Source of the DNA: Clostridium_AT stratigraminis
GTDB lineage: Bacteria > Bacillota > Clostridia > Clostridiales > Clostridiaceae
Assembly: GCF_045310675.1 (NCBI RefSeq)
Contig: NZ_JBJHZZ010000014.1
Span: 7,707 to 71,706 of the forward strand
Reading direction: 5' to 3'
DNA: 64,000 nucleotides
Part shown: piece by piece, positions 36,028 to 44,567 of the stretch
How the letters are laid out: each line of letters begins with the position of its first letter
How positions within the stretch are numbered: position 1 is the stretch's first letter
Position numbers and translations under genes: made by a program
The notes under the pieces: generated by a model
Databases searched by the model: none
Told to the model about the DNA's origin: nothing
Seen by the model: the letters and a program-made list of their open reading frames with translations, nothing else

Positions 36028-37419
36028 CTAAAACTCTGATGTTCCAGTAGTTCTAGGGAATGGTATTACATCTCTAATATTTGACATTCCAGTTAGGTAC
36101 ATAAGTATTCTTTCAAATCCTAGTCCAAAACCTGAATGTACAGTTTCTCCATACTTTCTTAGTTCTAAGTACCACCAGTAATCTTCTTTATTAAGTCCTA
36201 GTTCTTCCATTCTAGCTTCAAGAACCTTAAGCCTTTCTTCTCTTTGACTTCCGCCAATGATTTCTCCAATTCCTGGTACTAAAAGATCAGCTGCGGCTAC
36301 AGTTTTTCCATCTTCGTTAGCTCTCATATAAAATGCTTTAATATCTTTAGGATAATTGTATACAAAAATAGGCTTTTTGAAGTATTTCTCAGTTAAATAT
36401 CTTTCGTGTTCAGTTTGAAGATCTATGCCCCATTTAACTGGATATTCAAATTCTTCTCCGCATTTTTCTAGAATCTCAACTGCTTCAGTATAGCTTACTC
36501 TACCAAAATCAGAATTAACAACATGTGTTAATCTTTCCATTAAACCTGTGTCTATAAATTTATTGAAAAATTCCATTTCTTCTGGAGCATTTTCCATAAC
36601 ATAGGTAATAATGTATTTCACCATAGCTTCTGCAACTTCCATGTCATAAGCTAAGTCAGCAAAGGCCATTTCTGGTTCAATCATCCAAAATTCAGCTGCA
36701 TGTCTTGCAGTGTTTGAATTTTCAGCTCTAAAGGTAGGTCCAAAGGTGTATATGTCCCTAAAGGCAAGGGCAAAGGTTTCTCCATTTAGCTGTCCACTAA
36801 CAGTTAAATTTGTCGGTTTTCCAAAGAAATCCTTTGAGGCATCTACTGCACCCTTCTCATCCTTAGGTATATTGCTTAAATCTAAGGTTGTAACCCTAAA
36901 CATTTCTCCAGCACCTTCAGCATCACTCCCAGTTATTATTGGGGTGTGTACATACACAAAACCTCTTTCCTGAAAGAATTTGTGTATTGCATATGCTGCA
37001 ATTGAGCGAACCCTAAAAACTGCCGAAAATGTGTTGCTTCTGGGTCTTAAATGTGCAATTGTCCTTAAATATTCAAGCGAATGTCTCTTCTTTTGCAGTG
37101 GATAATCTGATTGAGATAGTCCTTCAATTATTATGTTCTTTGCCTTTATTTCAAAGGGCTGCTTAGAATCTGGAGTTAGTTCTAATATACCCTCTACTGA
37201 AATAGATGAGCTTATTGGGAGTTTAGATATTTCTTTATAATTTTCTAAATTACTTTCAAATACTACTTGAACATTTTTAAAAAAGCTTCCATCATTAAGC
37301 TCTATAAAGCCAAAAGCATTAGATGCTCTTATTGTTCTAACCCAACCGGATAATCTTACCAATTGTCCCTCAAACTTTCCAGTTTCTCTGTAAAGCTGCT
37401 TTATTACTGTACCTTCCAT
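36028..37419 (-). CDS. asnS: Asparaginyl-tRNA synthetase
   Basis: 463 residues. An N-terminal OB-fold anticodon-binding domain (about 15-110) is followed by a class II catalytic core: motif 2 TFRAENSNTARHAAEFWMIEP in part, and motif 3 GFGLGFERILMYLTG near the C-terminus. It charges tRNA-Asn directly. RBS AGGAGG. A T-box leader with an AAC specifier controls it, so expression should rise when charged tRNA-Asn is scarce. Confidence 0.97.
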   Translation of the reverse strand: MEGTVIKQLYRETGKFEGQLVRLSGWVRTIRASNAFGFIELNDGSFFKNVQVVFESNLENYKEISKLPISSSISVEGILELTPDSKQPFEIKAKNIIIEGLSQSDYPLQKKRHSLEYLRTIAHLRPRSNTFSAVFRVRSIAAYAIHKFFQERGFVYVHTPIITGSDAEGAGEMFRVTTLDLSNIPKDEKGAVDASKDFFGKPTNLTVSGQLNGETFALAFRDIYTFGPTFRAENSNTARHAAEFWMIEPEMAFADLAYDMEVAEAMVKYIITYVMENAPEEMEFFNKFIDTGLMERLTHVVNSDFGRVSYTEAVEILEKCGEEFEYPVKWGIDLQTEHERYLTEKYFKKPIFVYNYPKDIKAFYMRANEDGKTVAAADLLVPGIGEIIGGSQREERLKVLEARMEELGLNKEDYWWYLELRKYGETVHSGFGLGFERILMYLTGMSNIRDVIPFPRTTGTSEF

Positions 37420-37532
37420 TTTAATTCCCTCCTAAAGTTTTATACTGTACATAGTAATTATTAGCTACTATGTACATTAAGTTACTTATATAGACATATT
37501 ATAAACAAATACATCTAAAGAAAATATGAAAT

Positions 37533-37572
37533 AAAAAAACCCTCATCCATTAAATAATTAATGGGACGAAGG
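37533..37572 (-). terminator. T-box terminator of asnS
   Basis: On the minus strand CCTTCGTCCCATTAA pairs with TTAATGGATGAGG and is followed by GTTTTTTT. The 5' arm adjoins the T-box sequence used for the antiterminator. Confidence 0.9.
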
Positions 37573-37795
37573 TAAATTCCGCGGTGCCACCCAGATTGCT
37601 TAAAAAAGCCAGCTTAAAAAGTACGTATCATACTTTCCAATAATAACGCATTGGTTACGTCTAAGCCTACTATCCATGGATTTCAGTTAGAAACTCAGAG
37701 CTGTTCTTCGCTAAAAGCTTCATACTGTGTTTCCACCAGTCACAGCTCTCTTTAAATCTGCATAATAGCTACTCTTCTCATCAAAGTTTTACTTA
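37533..37795 (-). promoter_or_regulatory. T-box riboswitch of asnS, specifier AAC (Asn)
   Basis: The T-box core TGGCACCGCGGAA lies at about 37577-37590 on the minus strand. Upstream, a long stem I holds GAGAGCTGTG...CAGCTCTGAG, and its 3' side reads TTTCTAACTGAAAT, placing AAC, an asparagine codon, at the specifier position. A terminator follows. Uncharged tRNA-Asn should stabilise the antiterminator. Confidence 0.93.
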
Positions 37796-37863
37796 TATAA
37801 TTTTAATTCATTATACACATTTAAATATGTTATGTCAAATTTTAATGGTAGCCATATGACTTA

Positions 37864-38346
37864 TTACTTATTTTTGTTATCATATAATATTTGATCTATT
37901 ACAATTACAAGTGACAGCATAAATTCTTGATTTTCTGTATCTTCAATCTCCACACCATAGGTATCTGAAAAGGAAAACCATTTTTTACTTACATGCGCAA
38001 CTTCTCTTCCATCCTTAAAAACTTGAAACTCATGTGAAAAGATTTCTCCTTCAATGGTATAATTCCCCATTGTACTTTCAATATAAAAACTAGGCTTAAA
38101 AAAACTCATTTCTTTTTTTACAGTAGCAGCATAAGTTTCATTTAAGAAAATATTATACCTTGGTAGAAAATGAAACATTTCCTGCTCAATGTAGGAAACC
38201 TCTCTATCATTTAAATCATATATTCTTAGTTTGTTACCAAAGGAAAAAAATTTTCCTCTTACTATGAATCTATCATTTTCAAATTCATCCTTAATAGTAA
38301 AACTGTCCGCCATACTTAATACTCTTTGTCTAATTTGATACCTCAT
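37864..38346 (-). CDS. LURP-one-related (Tubby-like fold) protein
   Basis: About 160 residues. RYQIRQRVLSMADSFTIKDE and the following beta-strand pattern (IVRGKFFSFGNKLRIYD) are typical of LURP-one-related/DUF567 proteins, a small beta barrel around a helix related to Tubby and scramblase folds. Function is unknown. The start at ATG with AAGGAG is preferred to a GTG overlapping the SD. It lies 16 bases after the MutS-like gene. Confidence 0.8.
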   Translation of the reverse strand: MRYQIRQRVLSMADSFTIKDEFENDRFIVRGKFFSFGNKLRIYDLNDREVSYIEQEMFHFLPRYNIFLNETYAATVKKEMSFFKPSFYIESTMGNYTIEGEIFSHEFQVFKDGREVAHVSKKWFSFSDTYGVEIEDTENQEFMLSLVIVIDQILYDNKNK

Positions 38347-38362
38347 ACATCCCACTCCTTCG

Positions 38363-40162
38363 TTATTCCTTAAATTCTATCCCAGCAAGCTTCATAAGAA
38401 ATTTAGCATTTCTTGTAGTTGAAATACCCTTTCTTAATTTATAATCAAAATGTATTTCGTTATTCTTGTAATATTCTTGAAAATTGTAGTTTTCCACCTT
38501 TTGATTTTTGTTTTCCAGATCCCCTAGTTCAAGATCATGTGTAGAAATAATGCCAAGTGTATTTTCTTTACTTAACATATTAATAAGTGCTTCAGCTCCA
38601 ATGTGCCTATCTAAAGAATTTGTTCCTTTAAATATTTCATCTAATAGAAAGAATACTGTTTCTCCACCTTTCGCTGCAGCTACAATCTTTTTAATTCGAA
38701 TTATTTCCGCATAAAAAGAAGAAATACTTTTTTCAAGATTATCGCTTATTCTCATACAGGTATATATATTCATAAGACCACAGGAAAATTCCTCTGCACG
38801 AACGCTTGCTCCTGCATAGGCTAGGACGAGATTAATTCCTATAGTCCGTAAGTATGTGCTTTTACCTGACATGTTAGAGCCAGTTATTAAAAATATACTA
38901 GAATTTTTATTAAGATCTACGCCGTTACTTACGGCATCTTTAGGCAATAAGGGATGAGCTGTATTTATAGCTCTTACTTTCAGGTTGTTATCTATAACGG
39001 GTAAGGTCCATTCAGGGTTATCAAATCCAATTATACTCAAGCTTGATAAGGCTTCCATGTCCCCAATAGCATTAAGCCAAGGCATTACTAACCTTCCATA
39101 CTGTTTTTTCCAATTATCCAGTTGTACAATTAAATGAAAATCCCATAGAAAAATTACATTAAGCAGAATGCTAAAAAGATTACGCCTATCAGAAACTTTA
39201 TCTGAAATTTTACTCAGCTTATTTATTGCCTTAGAAGCCTTAAATTTATCGCCTATAAATTCATGTTTAATTTCATTTAATAGCTTTGAATGAAAATTTT
39301 TCTCTTCAATTAATTTTATCATTTTATAAAAGAGTTTTAGATTTTTCTTATATTTATAGATAGTGTCCAGAATCTCAGTTCTCTGTTTTTCTTGTAATTT
39401 TAGAATACCCAGATTAACTGCCATAAAGATTAAGGGGACTACATAGCCTACAACATTGAAAACTAAAAATAGCAATATTGATATAACTGTAATTAGCGGC
39501 ATTAATAAAATTATAAATTTAAAAAAATCTTTGTTAGCAGTAGAGTTTGCCTTTTCAGCCCAATTAAACATTTCATCATTTTCTGATTTATTAGTTAATA
39601 TGAAACTGCCTTCTGCAGCCAGCTCTTGTCTAAACCCTACCTTCTTAGAAAGTTCCTTAATTGCATCTTGACTTTCGTATATCGCTTTTTTATCAAGCTT
39701 CGGAAAGCATAAGCGATTTTTTAATTGGATTCTACCCAGAGGGGTATAAGCATTATTTATCCATTGAAATAAGGAATTTCCACCAAGTATATCTAAATCC
39801 TCTGCATAATTATGCTCATTATTTATAAATTCTTCTCCTTTATCTAAGAAGCTTTTCCATTCACCTCTTAATCTTAATAGGGATAAATCATTTATATGCA
39901 AAATTGCCTCTGTTAATTTTCTATTTTTAATAACCTTATTATGCTTAAGCATCAATATTATAAATATTATTAAGCCAATAAAAAAAATAATTATTGCTAT
40001 GTAATATTCCTTATGTAAAAAGCTATAAACAGTGAAAATTAAAGTGGCTGCAAAAATAATAAACCTTAAGGCACTAATGAAATTACTTGTATTTTTTAAG
40101 CCAATCAAAAGATTTTCATAACGTTTATTTCTTTTTTCATATATTTTCATTGAATTTAGCAA
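38363..40162 (-). CDS. Membrane-anchored MutS family ATPase
   Basis: 599 residues. Two hydrophobic hairpins (about 29-70 and 210-255) precede a MutS core/lever region and ATPase domain: Walker A TGSNMSGKSTYLRT (about 425-438), Walker B FFLLDEIFKG, then ISTHDLEL. Mismatch-recognition and connector domains of MutS1 are absent, so a role in mismatch repair is unlikely. Such membrane MutS homologues occur in Firmicutes with unknown function. It starts with TTG eight bases after GGGGAGG. Confidence 0.85.
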   Translation of the reverse strand: MLNSMKIYEKRNKRYENLLIGLKNTSNFISALRFIIFAATLIFTVYSFLHKEYYIAIIIFFIGLIIFIILMLKHNKVIKNRKLTEAILHINDLSLLRLRGEWKSFLDKGEEFINNEHNYAEDLDILGGNSLFQWINNAYTPLGRIQLKNRLCFPKLDKKAIYESQDAIKELSKKVGFRQELAAEGSFILTNKSENDEMFNWAEKANSTANKDFFKFIILLMPLITVISILLFLVFNVVGYVVPLIFMAVNLGILKLQEKQRTEILDTIYKYKKNLKLFYKMIKLIEEKNFHSKLLNEIKHEFIGDKFKASKAINKLSKISDKVSDRRNLFSILLNVIFLWDFHLIVQLDNWKKQYGRLVMPWLNAIGDMEALSSLSIIGFDNPEWTLPVIDNNLKVRAINTAHPLLPKDAVSNGVDLNKNSSIFLITGSNMSGKSTYLRTIGINLVLAYAGASVRAEEFSCGLMNIYTCMRISDNLEKSISSFYAEIIRIKKIVAAAKGGETVFFLLDEIFKGTNSLDRHIGAEALINMLSKENTLGIISTHDLELGDLENKNQKVENYNFQEYYKNNEIHFDYKLRKGISTTRNAKFLMKLAGIEFKE

Positions 40163-40239
40163 ACCTGTGTCCTCCCCATAGATATTTTCTCTCTGGTATT
40201 ATACCATATTTAATGACCAATTGGAATTTTTAGTATAAA

Positions 40240-40270
40240 AGCCTGTACCTTACAGTTAAAGGCACAGGCT
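40240..40270 (-). terminator. Intrinsic terminator of the metal-binding lipoprotein gene
   Basis: AGCCTGTGCC pairs with GGTACAGGCT on the minus strand, followed by TTTATAC. Confidence 0.8.
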
Positions 40271-40277
40271 ATCTTGG

Positions 40278-41183
40278 CTATTTTAAACTATTATATATCA
40301 TGTCTAAATTATCTTTCATACTTTGAATATAATCTTTTCCGTCTTCTTTACTTTCTATAGTATAAATTTTCTCTACCTTCGCTCCAACTTCCTTTGCTAA
40401 GGTTTCAGAAACCTTAGGACTTGCTAATTCTTCCATAAATATAACTTTTATATTATTTCCCTTACAATAATCGACTAAATCCTTTAACTTCTTTGGAGTT
40501 GGCTCTCCTTCAGCAAAAACATCCTCTACACTGTTTTGCGTCAGCTTATAATCCCTGCAAAGATATGCAAAAGCAGCATGACCAGTTACAAAATCCTTAT
40601 TTGATACTGCTTCAAACTTACTGTTATAATTTTCATCTAGACTTTTAAGCTTATTAGAAAAATCAGTGTAATTTCTCTCATAATATGCTTTATTCTTACC
40701 ATCAACTTTAACAAGTGCATCTAAAATGTTTTTTGCTTCTATTTGTGCATTTCTTAAGCTAAGCCATATATGTGGATCGGTTTGGCCTGCAGTATTAATA
40801 ACATCAATATTTTTTGAAGCATCAACTGATAAAAGTTTCTTATTGTCAACAGCACTTAAAGTTTTATCCACCCAAGTTTCCATATTAAGACCATTATAGA
40901 TAAATACCTGTGCATTATTAATGTTTTCCATATCTCTAGGTTTAGGTTCAAAATCATGAGGTTCTGTTCCTTCCGGAACTATAACCTTGACATCTATTTT
41001 ATCTTTCCCTACAGCCTGTGCAAATTCTTTTAATGCATTAAATGATACTACAACATTTACTTTTCCATTGCTATTTTGGCTGTTTTCATTATTAACACTA
41101 TCTGCAGCTACTTTATTGCTGCAACCAGCAAAAACAACTGACACAGCTAAAATGAGAATTGCTGTAATTAACCTCTTTGTCAT
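40278..41183 (-). CDS. Metal ABC transporter substrate-binding lipoprotein (ZnuA/AdcA-like)
   Basis: About 301 residues. The signal peptide ends at the lipobox VFAGC. A TroA-type cluster A-I fold follows, with metal-ligand histidines in PEGTEPHDFEP, TDPHIWLS and TGHAAFAYL and the acidic ligand in FMEELASPK. It captures Zn2+ or Mn2+; a histidine-rich loop is absent. No permease or ATPase gene adjoins, so the partner complex is elsewhere. The promoter contains a Zur-like operator, which favours zinc. Confidence 0.9.
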   Translation of the reverse strand: MTKRLITAILILAVSVVFAGCSNKVAADSVNNENSQNSNGKVNVVVSFNALKEFAQAVGKDKIDVKVIVPEGTEPHDFEPKPRDMENINNAQVFIYNGLNMETWVDKTLSAVDNKKLLSVDASKNIDVINTAGQTDPHIWLSLRNAQIEAKNILDALVKVDGKNKAYYERNYTDFSNKLKSLDENYNSKFEAVSNKDFVTGHAAFAYLCRDYKLTQNSVEDVFAEGEPTPKKLKDLVDYCKGNNIKVIFMEELASPKVSETLAKEVGAKVEKIYTIESKEDGKDYIQSMKDNLDMIYNSLK

Positions 41184-41208
41184 TGATATTCTCCTAAATA
41201 ATATTTCA

Positions 41209-41225
41209 ATGCAAATCATTTGCAT
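41209..41225 (-). promoter_or_regulatory. Zur/Fur-type operator upstream of the metal lipoprotein gene
   Basis: ATGCAAATCATTTGCAT is a perfect inverted repeat of eight bases around one central base. It begins seven bases after the -10 box, covering the start of transcription, an effective repressor position. A Fur-family regulator, probably Zur, is the likely binder (inference). Confidence 0.7.
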
Positions 41226-41232
41226 CTACATA

Positions 41233-41261
41233 ATATTATCTTAAAATTTTCTTCATGTCAA
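41233..41261 (-). promoter_or_regulatory. Sigma-A promoter of the metal lipoprotein gene
   Basis: TTGACA (41256-41261) and TAATAT (41233-41238) on the minus strand, with a 17-base spacer. Confidence 0.85.
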
Positions 41262-41274
41262 TACGAGCATATAT

Positions 41275-41302
41275 AAAAAAGTGGGTATTCACCCACTTAA
41301 TT
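41275..41302. terminator. Terminator of the acidic small protein gene
   Basis: AAGTGGGT / ACCCACTT stem followed by a T run on the minus strand. Confidence 0.8.
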
Positions 41303-41304
41303 TC

Positions 41305-41529
41305 TCATTCCCATTCCTCTATATTTTCTAGTCCGTCAAATTGAAGAATTACCCATTCTATAGCTTCTCTGCTGTCGTCAAATTGTTTATTTGTACTGCT
41401 AATATAGGAATAGCCATCCTTATCATCAATTGATTGAATACTTAGTTCCTGTTCTTCATTACTAAGTCTTATTTCACCATTAATTTCAAGAGCTTCTATC
41501 ATTTCTTCCATAATAAGCTCATCATCCAT
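41305..41529 (-). CDS. Acidic small protein of unknown function
   Basis: 74 residues, with 21 or so acidic side chains, start ATG after GAGAGGTGG. No cysteine, signal peptide or membrane helix. The pattern of alternating strands and helix (IRLSNEEQELSIQSID, then REAIEWVILQFDGL) suggests a small compact domain. I do not recognise a family. Its own terminator supports it being a gene. Confidence 0.65.
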   Translation of the reverse strand: MDDELIMEEMIEALEINGEIRLSNEEQELSIQSIDDKDGYSYISSTNKQFDDSREAIEWVILQFDGLENIEEWE

Positions 41530-41732
41530 TTAATCCACCTCTCAACTATTTTCTTATATATATTACATAAACTTTTATAAAATTATGCATATATAATCAT
41601 AAAAATTAATATTTGTGAGACAATATACTGTACTGAAAATTTATTTTAGGCACCTATTGGTTAATAATCTTAATATGTCTAAAGTAAATATTAAAACAAT
41701 TGCTACAGATTAAAATACTAGGAGGTCTTTTA

Positions 41733-41990
41733 ATGAAAGAGCATTATAGTGTAATATTAATGAATGACCCTTATAACTGTGCTGTAAAACAAATAAGCAA
41801 AAATACTTATGACCAAATTCAGGATATGCGTAAAAGAGGCCAGACTGATGAAACTATTGTAAAAAGCCTTACCGAAATCAATACAATGGAGGATAATATT
41901 GTAATTAATGGTGCAACAAAAGATGAAGCAATTGAACGTGCTAAAGATGAAGGTCAAGATTACATAATACTGCAAGCTTTCACTAGTTAA
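41733..41990 (+). CDS. Small soluble protein of unknown function
   Basis: 85 residues, ATG eight bases after AGGAGG; an in-frame ATG 11 codons upstream lacks an SD. It opens HYSVILMNDPYN and ends with EAIERAKDEGQDYIILQAF, a likely alpha/beta fold. No membrane segment. A very strong terminator follows. Family not recognised. Confidence 0.65.
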   Translation: MKEHYSVILMNDPYNCAVKQISKNTYDQIQDMRKRGQTDETIVKSLTEINTMEDNIVINGATKDEAIERAKDEGQDYIILQAFTS

Positions 41991-42025
41991 TTTATAAAGT
42001 ATTTAAAGAATTAAGTTGTCTTATA

Positions 42026-42070
42026 TAAAATTAAGGACAGATAATTATGATTATCTGTCCTTAATTTTAT
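42026..42070. terminator. Strong terminator between convergent genes
   Basis: TAAAATTAAGGACAGATAAT pairs with its complement on 42051-42070 in a 20-bp stem. Confidence 0.9.
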
Positions 42071-42137
42071 AGATTTGTGTTCATCTTCATACTTTAAAAC
42101 TACTCTTTTATTTGTACCCTTAATTTAATGCAAATCT

Positions 42138-43568
42138 TCATCTATGTCTTCTTCTAAGCCAAACAATAATACCTATAATCATAACAACAACTGGGATTAA
42201 AATTACAACAACACCTGAAAGTGCAATCTTTTGAAGATCATTCATCGTTAGATTTGGTACAGTTAAATCTTTAGGTCTTATTGAAATACTATCTTTATTA
42301 TCTTGAAGCCAATTTAATGAATTAACTGCAAAATCTATATTATTTCCGTTAGTTGCAGAAACTGCATCTGAGTTCATAAAATAGGCATTTCCCACTACTA
42401 CGATTTTAGTAGTTGTTCCTGCAGTTTTATTTTCATCGGTAATTGCTACTGCAAGATTAAAAGGCCCATTAAAATCCCCTTTCTCCTTTGTAAAAGTAGT
42501 TGCATTTAAATTTACTTTACCCCAGGAATTACTTGAAGTGGTAAGTAAAGGCTCTATTGTAGTAGTATCTTTTTTTGATTTTAACTCCTCTATTCCTTGT
42601 GATAAAGGGAGAAGTACATCAAGCTTATTAGACTTCAATTCATTAACAATTACATGATCCTGAAAATTAGGTAATAAATAAACTGGAGTACTAGCCGTAT
42701 TCTGAGCATTTCCTTCAACAACAACTGCATTTTGGAGTGTAACGCCGTATATGGAAAGAACATCTTGAAAATTGGGGAGTTTTTCCTTCTGAATATCCAT
42801 AAAAAAGGCAGCTCTTCCTCCACTTTGTAAAAAGTTTTTAATTTTTTGTGCTTCCTCCTTTGATAAATCTTTTTTAGGTGAGACAACAACCAAAATACTA
42901 TCTTTAGGTAGAGTAGAGCCTCCTTCCAGTAAATTTATGTCCTTTATATTGTAATTTTCAGCTTGTAGCTGATTTAAGACATCTGAAGTAAGTGCTTCCT
43001 CTTCATGTCCAGTAAGGGTATATAAGGCCTGTTCATTACCAGAATTAACGTAGATAATAGCATTTGTTATCTGCTTCTCTGCATTAAAGGAACTAATCTG
43101 ACTATTTCCATAACTATCTACAGTTTGATTAAAAAAGTCATCTGAAGATATTACCTTATATTTGCTGCCACTTTCAACCACAACACTTCCTGTTGAAGGT
43201 TTCGTACCACCTTTATTATATTTTTCAACAATTGCTGGATACTTAACTGGATCTTTATATTCTATTGTAATTTTATTAGAGGCCATTTTATATTGATTAA
43301 GCACAGCTTTAATTCCAGGATCCTCTTTCCCCGTTTCATAGAAGGCTATTATATCTGTATTAGACTTTAAATTTTTAAGCATATTTTTAGATTGATCTGT
43401 AATTGAATATATTTTTTCTTGTGTTAAATCTTTTTTAATATCTAACTTGCCTACAGCTAGATTTATAACTATAAGCACGGTTAATAATACAAGTGCAGTT
43501 ATTGCTGAAAAAGCACCATATTTAAATTTTTTAGTTTTAAAAGACCTTTTGATATCAATTTTTTTCAT
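42138..43568 (-). CDS. Gld-type ABC transporter auxiliary protein (GldG-like)
   Basis: About 476 residues. A membrane helix near 18-38 and another at the C-terminus (about 445-468) flank a large extracytoplasmic region with the ABC_transp_aux fold (LTQEKIYSITDQSKNML near 45-60, TLTGHEEEAL). It forms one system with the permease and ATPase genes upstream. Such GldG/GldF systems serve gliding in Bacteroidetes but have unknown roles in Clostridia. The ATG follows AAAAGGAGG; apparent in-frame starts further upstream fall in repeat E and are rejected. Confidence 0.85.
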   Translation of the reverse strand: MKKIDIKRSFKTKKFKYGAFSAITALVLLTVLIVINLAVGKLDIKKDLTQEKIYSITDQSKNMLKNLKSNTDIIAFYETGKEDPGIKAVLNQYKMASNKITIEYKDPVKYPAIVEKYNKGGTKPSTGSVVVESGSKYKVISSDDFFNQTVDSYGNSQISSFNAEKQITNAIIYVNSGNEQALYTLTGHEEEALTSDVLNQLQAENYNIKDINLLEGGSTLPKDSILVVVSPKKDLSKEEAQKIKNFLQSGGRAAFFMDIQKEKLPNFQDVLSIYGVTLQNAVVVEGNAQNTASTPVYLLPNFQDHVIVNELKSNKLDVLLPLSQGIEELKSKKDTTTIEPLLTTSSNSWGKVNLNATTFTKEKGDFNGPFNLAVAITDENKTAGTTTKIVVVGNAYFMNSDAVSATNGNNIDFAVNSLNWLQDNKDSISIRPKDLTVPNLTMNDLQKIALSGVVVILIPVVVMIIGIIVWLRRRHR

Positions 43569-43574
43569 GGCTTT

Positions 43575-43703
43575 CCTCCTTTTGTGGTCACCACTGAGTA
43601 GTTTAAGATTACTCGCTTCCGCTCGCAACACTGTGTAGTCTAACTTGCCGATTACTCATCGGCAGACTACCCGTAGAAGCCCATTTAGGACTTTTACCTC
43701 TCC
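43575..43703 (-). repeat. SD-embedded double-hairpin repeat, copy E (one full, one truncated unit)
   Basis: Begins directly after the permease stop codon (TAAGGAGAGG). It has hairpin I (AAGTCC-TAAAT-GGGCTT) and hairpin II with arms GTAGTCT/AGACTAC and inner stem GCCGAT/ATCGGC. Then comes the right half of another unit (GCGAGCGGAAGCGAG, AAACTACTCAGTG), ending in AAAAGGAGG for gldG. Deleting it would leave TAAGGAGGAAAGCCATG, a tight operon junction. Confidence 0.88.
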
Positions 43704-44567
43704 TTAGCTCCATCTTCTTTTCTCTATCATTTGAATGCTAAAAAAAACAAAGAGAATAGAGAAAGAGAGATAATAAAGAACTGAACCCAGATCCAATATA
43801 CCCATTCCAAAGTATTCAAACCTTTTTAAAAGAGAAAACCATCCAAAAAAATTTGGTAAAAATCCTTCATAAAGTGCAGAATTTTTTAAGAATATTATAA
43901 GCATTATACCTGCCCCTATTACTGTAGTCAGACCAGATATAATAATATTCCGTAATACGAAAAATAATAAAACTGACAATCCAATTGCTAGTACTGCAGC
44001 AAATACAATTCCCGATGTCTTTCCGCTGGGAAGCCCCTGCTGAACCCAATCCATTATCCAAATTAAAAGTAATATTCCAAAAGATACTACAGCTGCAACA
44101 GCCTGATTGTCTGTAAAAGAGGAAGCAAAGATCCCTACTGATATAAAAGCTGCTCCCATAAAAGCAAAACCTATATAAGTCGCTATAATTTCTCCAACTG
44201 GAAGTGTACCAAACTTGCTTAATATAAGTGGATACAGAACTGTTACTAATAATGTAATAAAAAATAATGTTACAGATGCTAAATATTTTCCAATTACAAT
44301 TTCACTAACTCTTAAAGGGGAAGTCATCAGAAGCTGGTCTGTTTTCTGATGCTTTTCTTCAGCTAAAAGCTTCATAGTGAGTATCGGTACAAGTATGAGG
44401 AATAAAAAGGTCATACTTGATAGAACATCACTGTATAGAGGACTTGCAGGCAAAAGATTATAATTTGCAAAAAATATTCCGCATACAAGCAGGAAAACCC
44501 CAATAAACACATAGCCCACTGCTGAGCAAAAGTATGACTTTATTTCTTTTTCAAATATAGCTAGCAT
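43704..44567 (-). CDS. ABC-2 type transporter permease (GldF-like)
   Basis: 287 residues with six or seven membrane helices. FEKEIKSYFCSAVGYVFIG at the N-terminus and the cytoplasmic motif MKLLAEEKHQKTDQLLMTSPL are typical of ABC-2 permeases of the GldF group. Its ATG follows the ATPase stop with no gap (TAAATG), so they are translationally coupled. Originally it also abutted gldG; repeat E now separates them. Confidence 0.9.
   Translation of the reverse strand: MLAIFEKEIKSYFCSAVGYVFIGVFLLVCGIFFANYNLLPASPLYSDVLSSMTFLFLILVPILTMKLLAEEKHQKTDQLLMTSPLRVSEIVIGKYLASVTLFFITLLVTVLYPLILSKFGTLPVGEIIATYIGFAFMGAAFISVGIFASSFTDNQAVAAVVSFGILLLIWIMDWVQQGLPSGKTSGIVFAAVLAIGLSVLLFFVLRNIIISGLTTVIGAGIMLIIFLKNSALYEGFLPNFFGWFSLLKRFEYFGMGILDLGSVLYYLSFSILFVFFSIQMIEKRRWS

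Noticed and set aside
43569..43631. Longer N-terminus for the GldG-like protein
   Set aside because: The extra codons lie inside repeat E and lack an SD; the AAAAGGAGG-preceded ATG gives a normal N-terminus.
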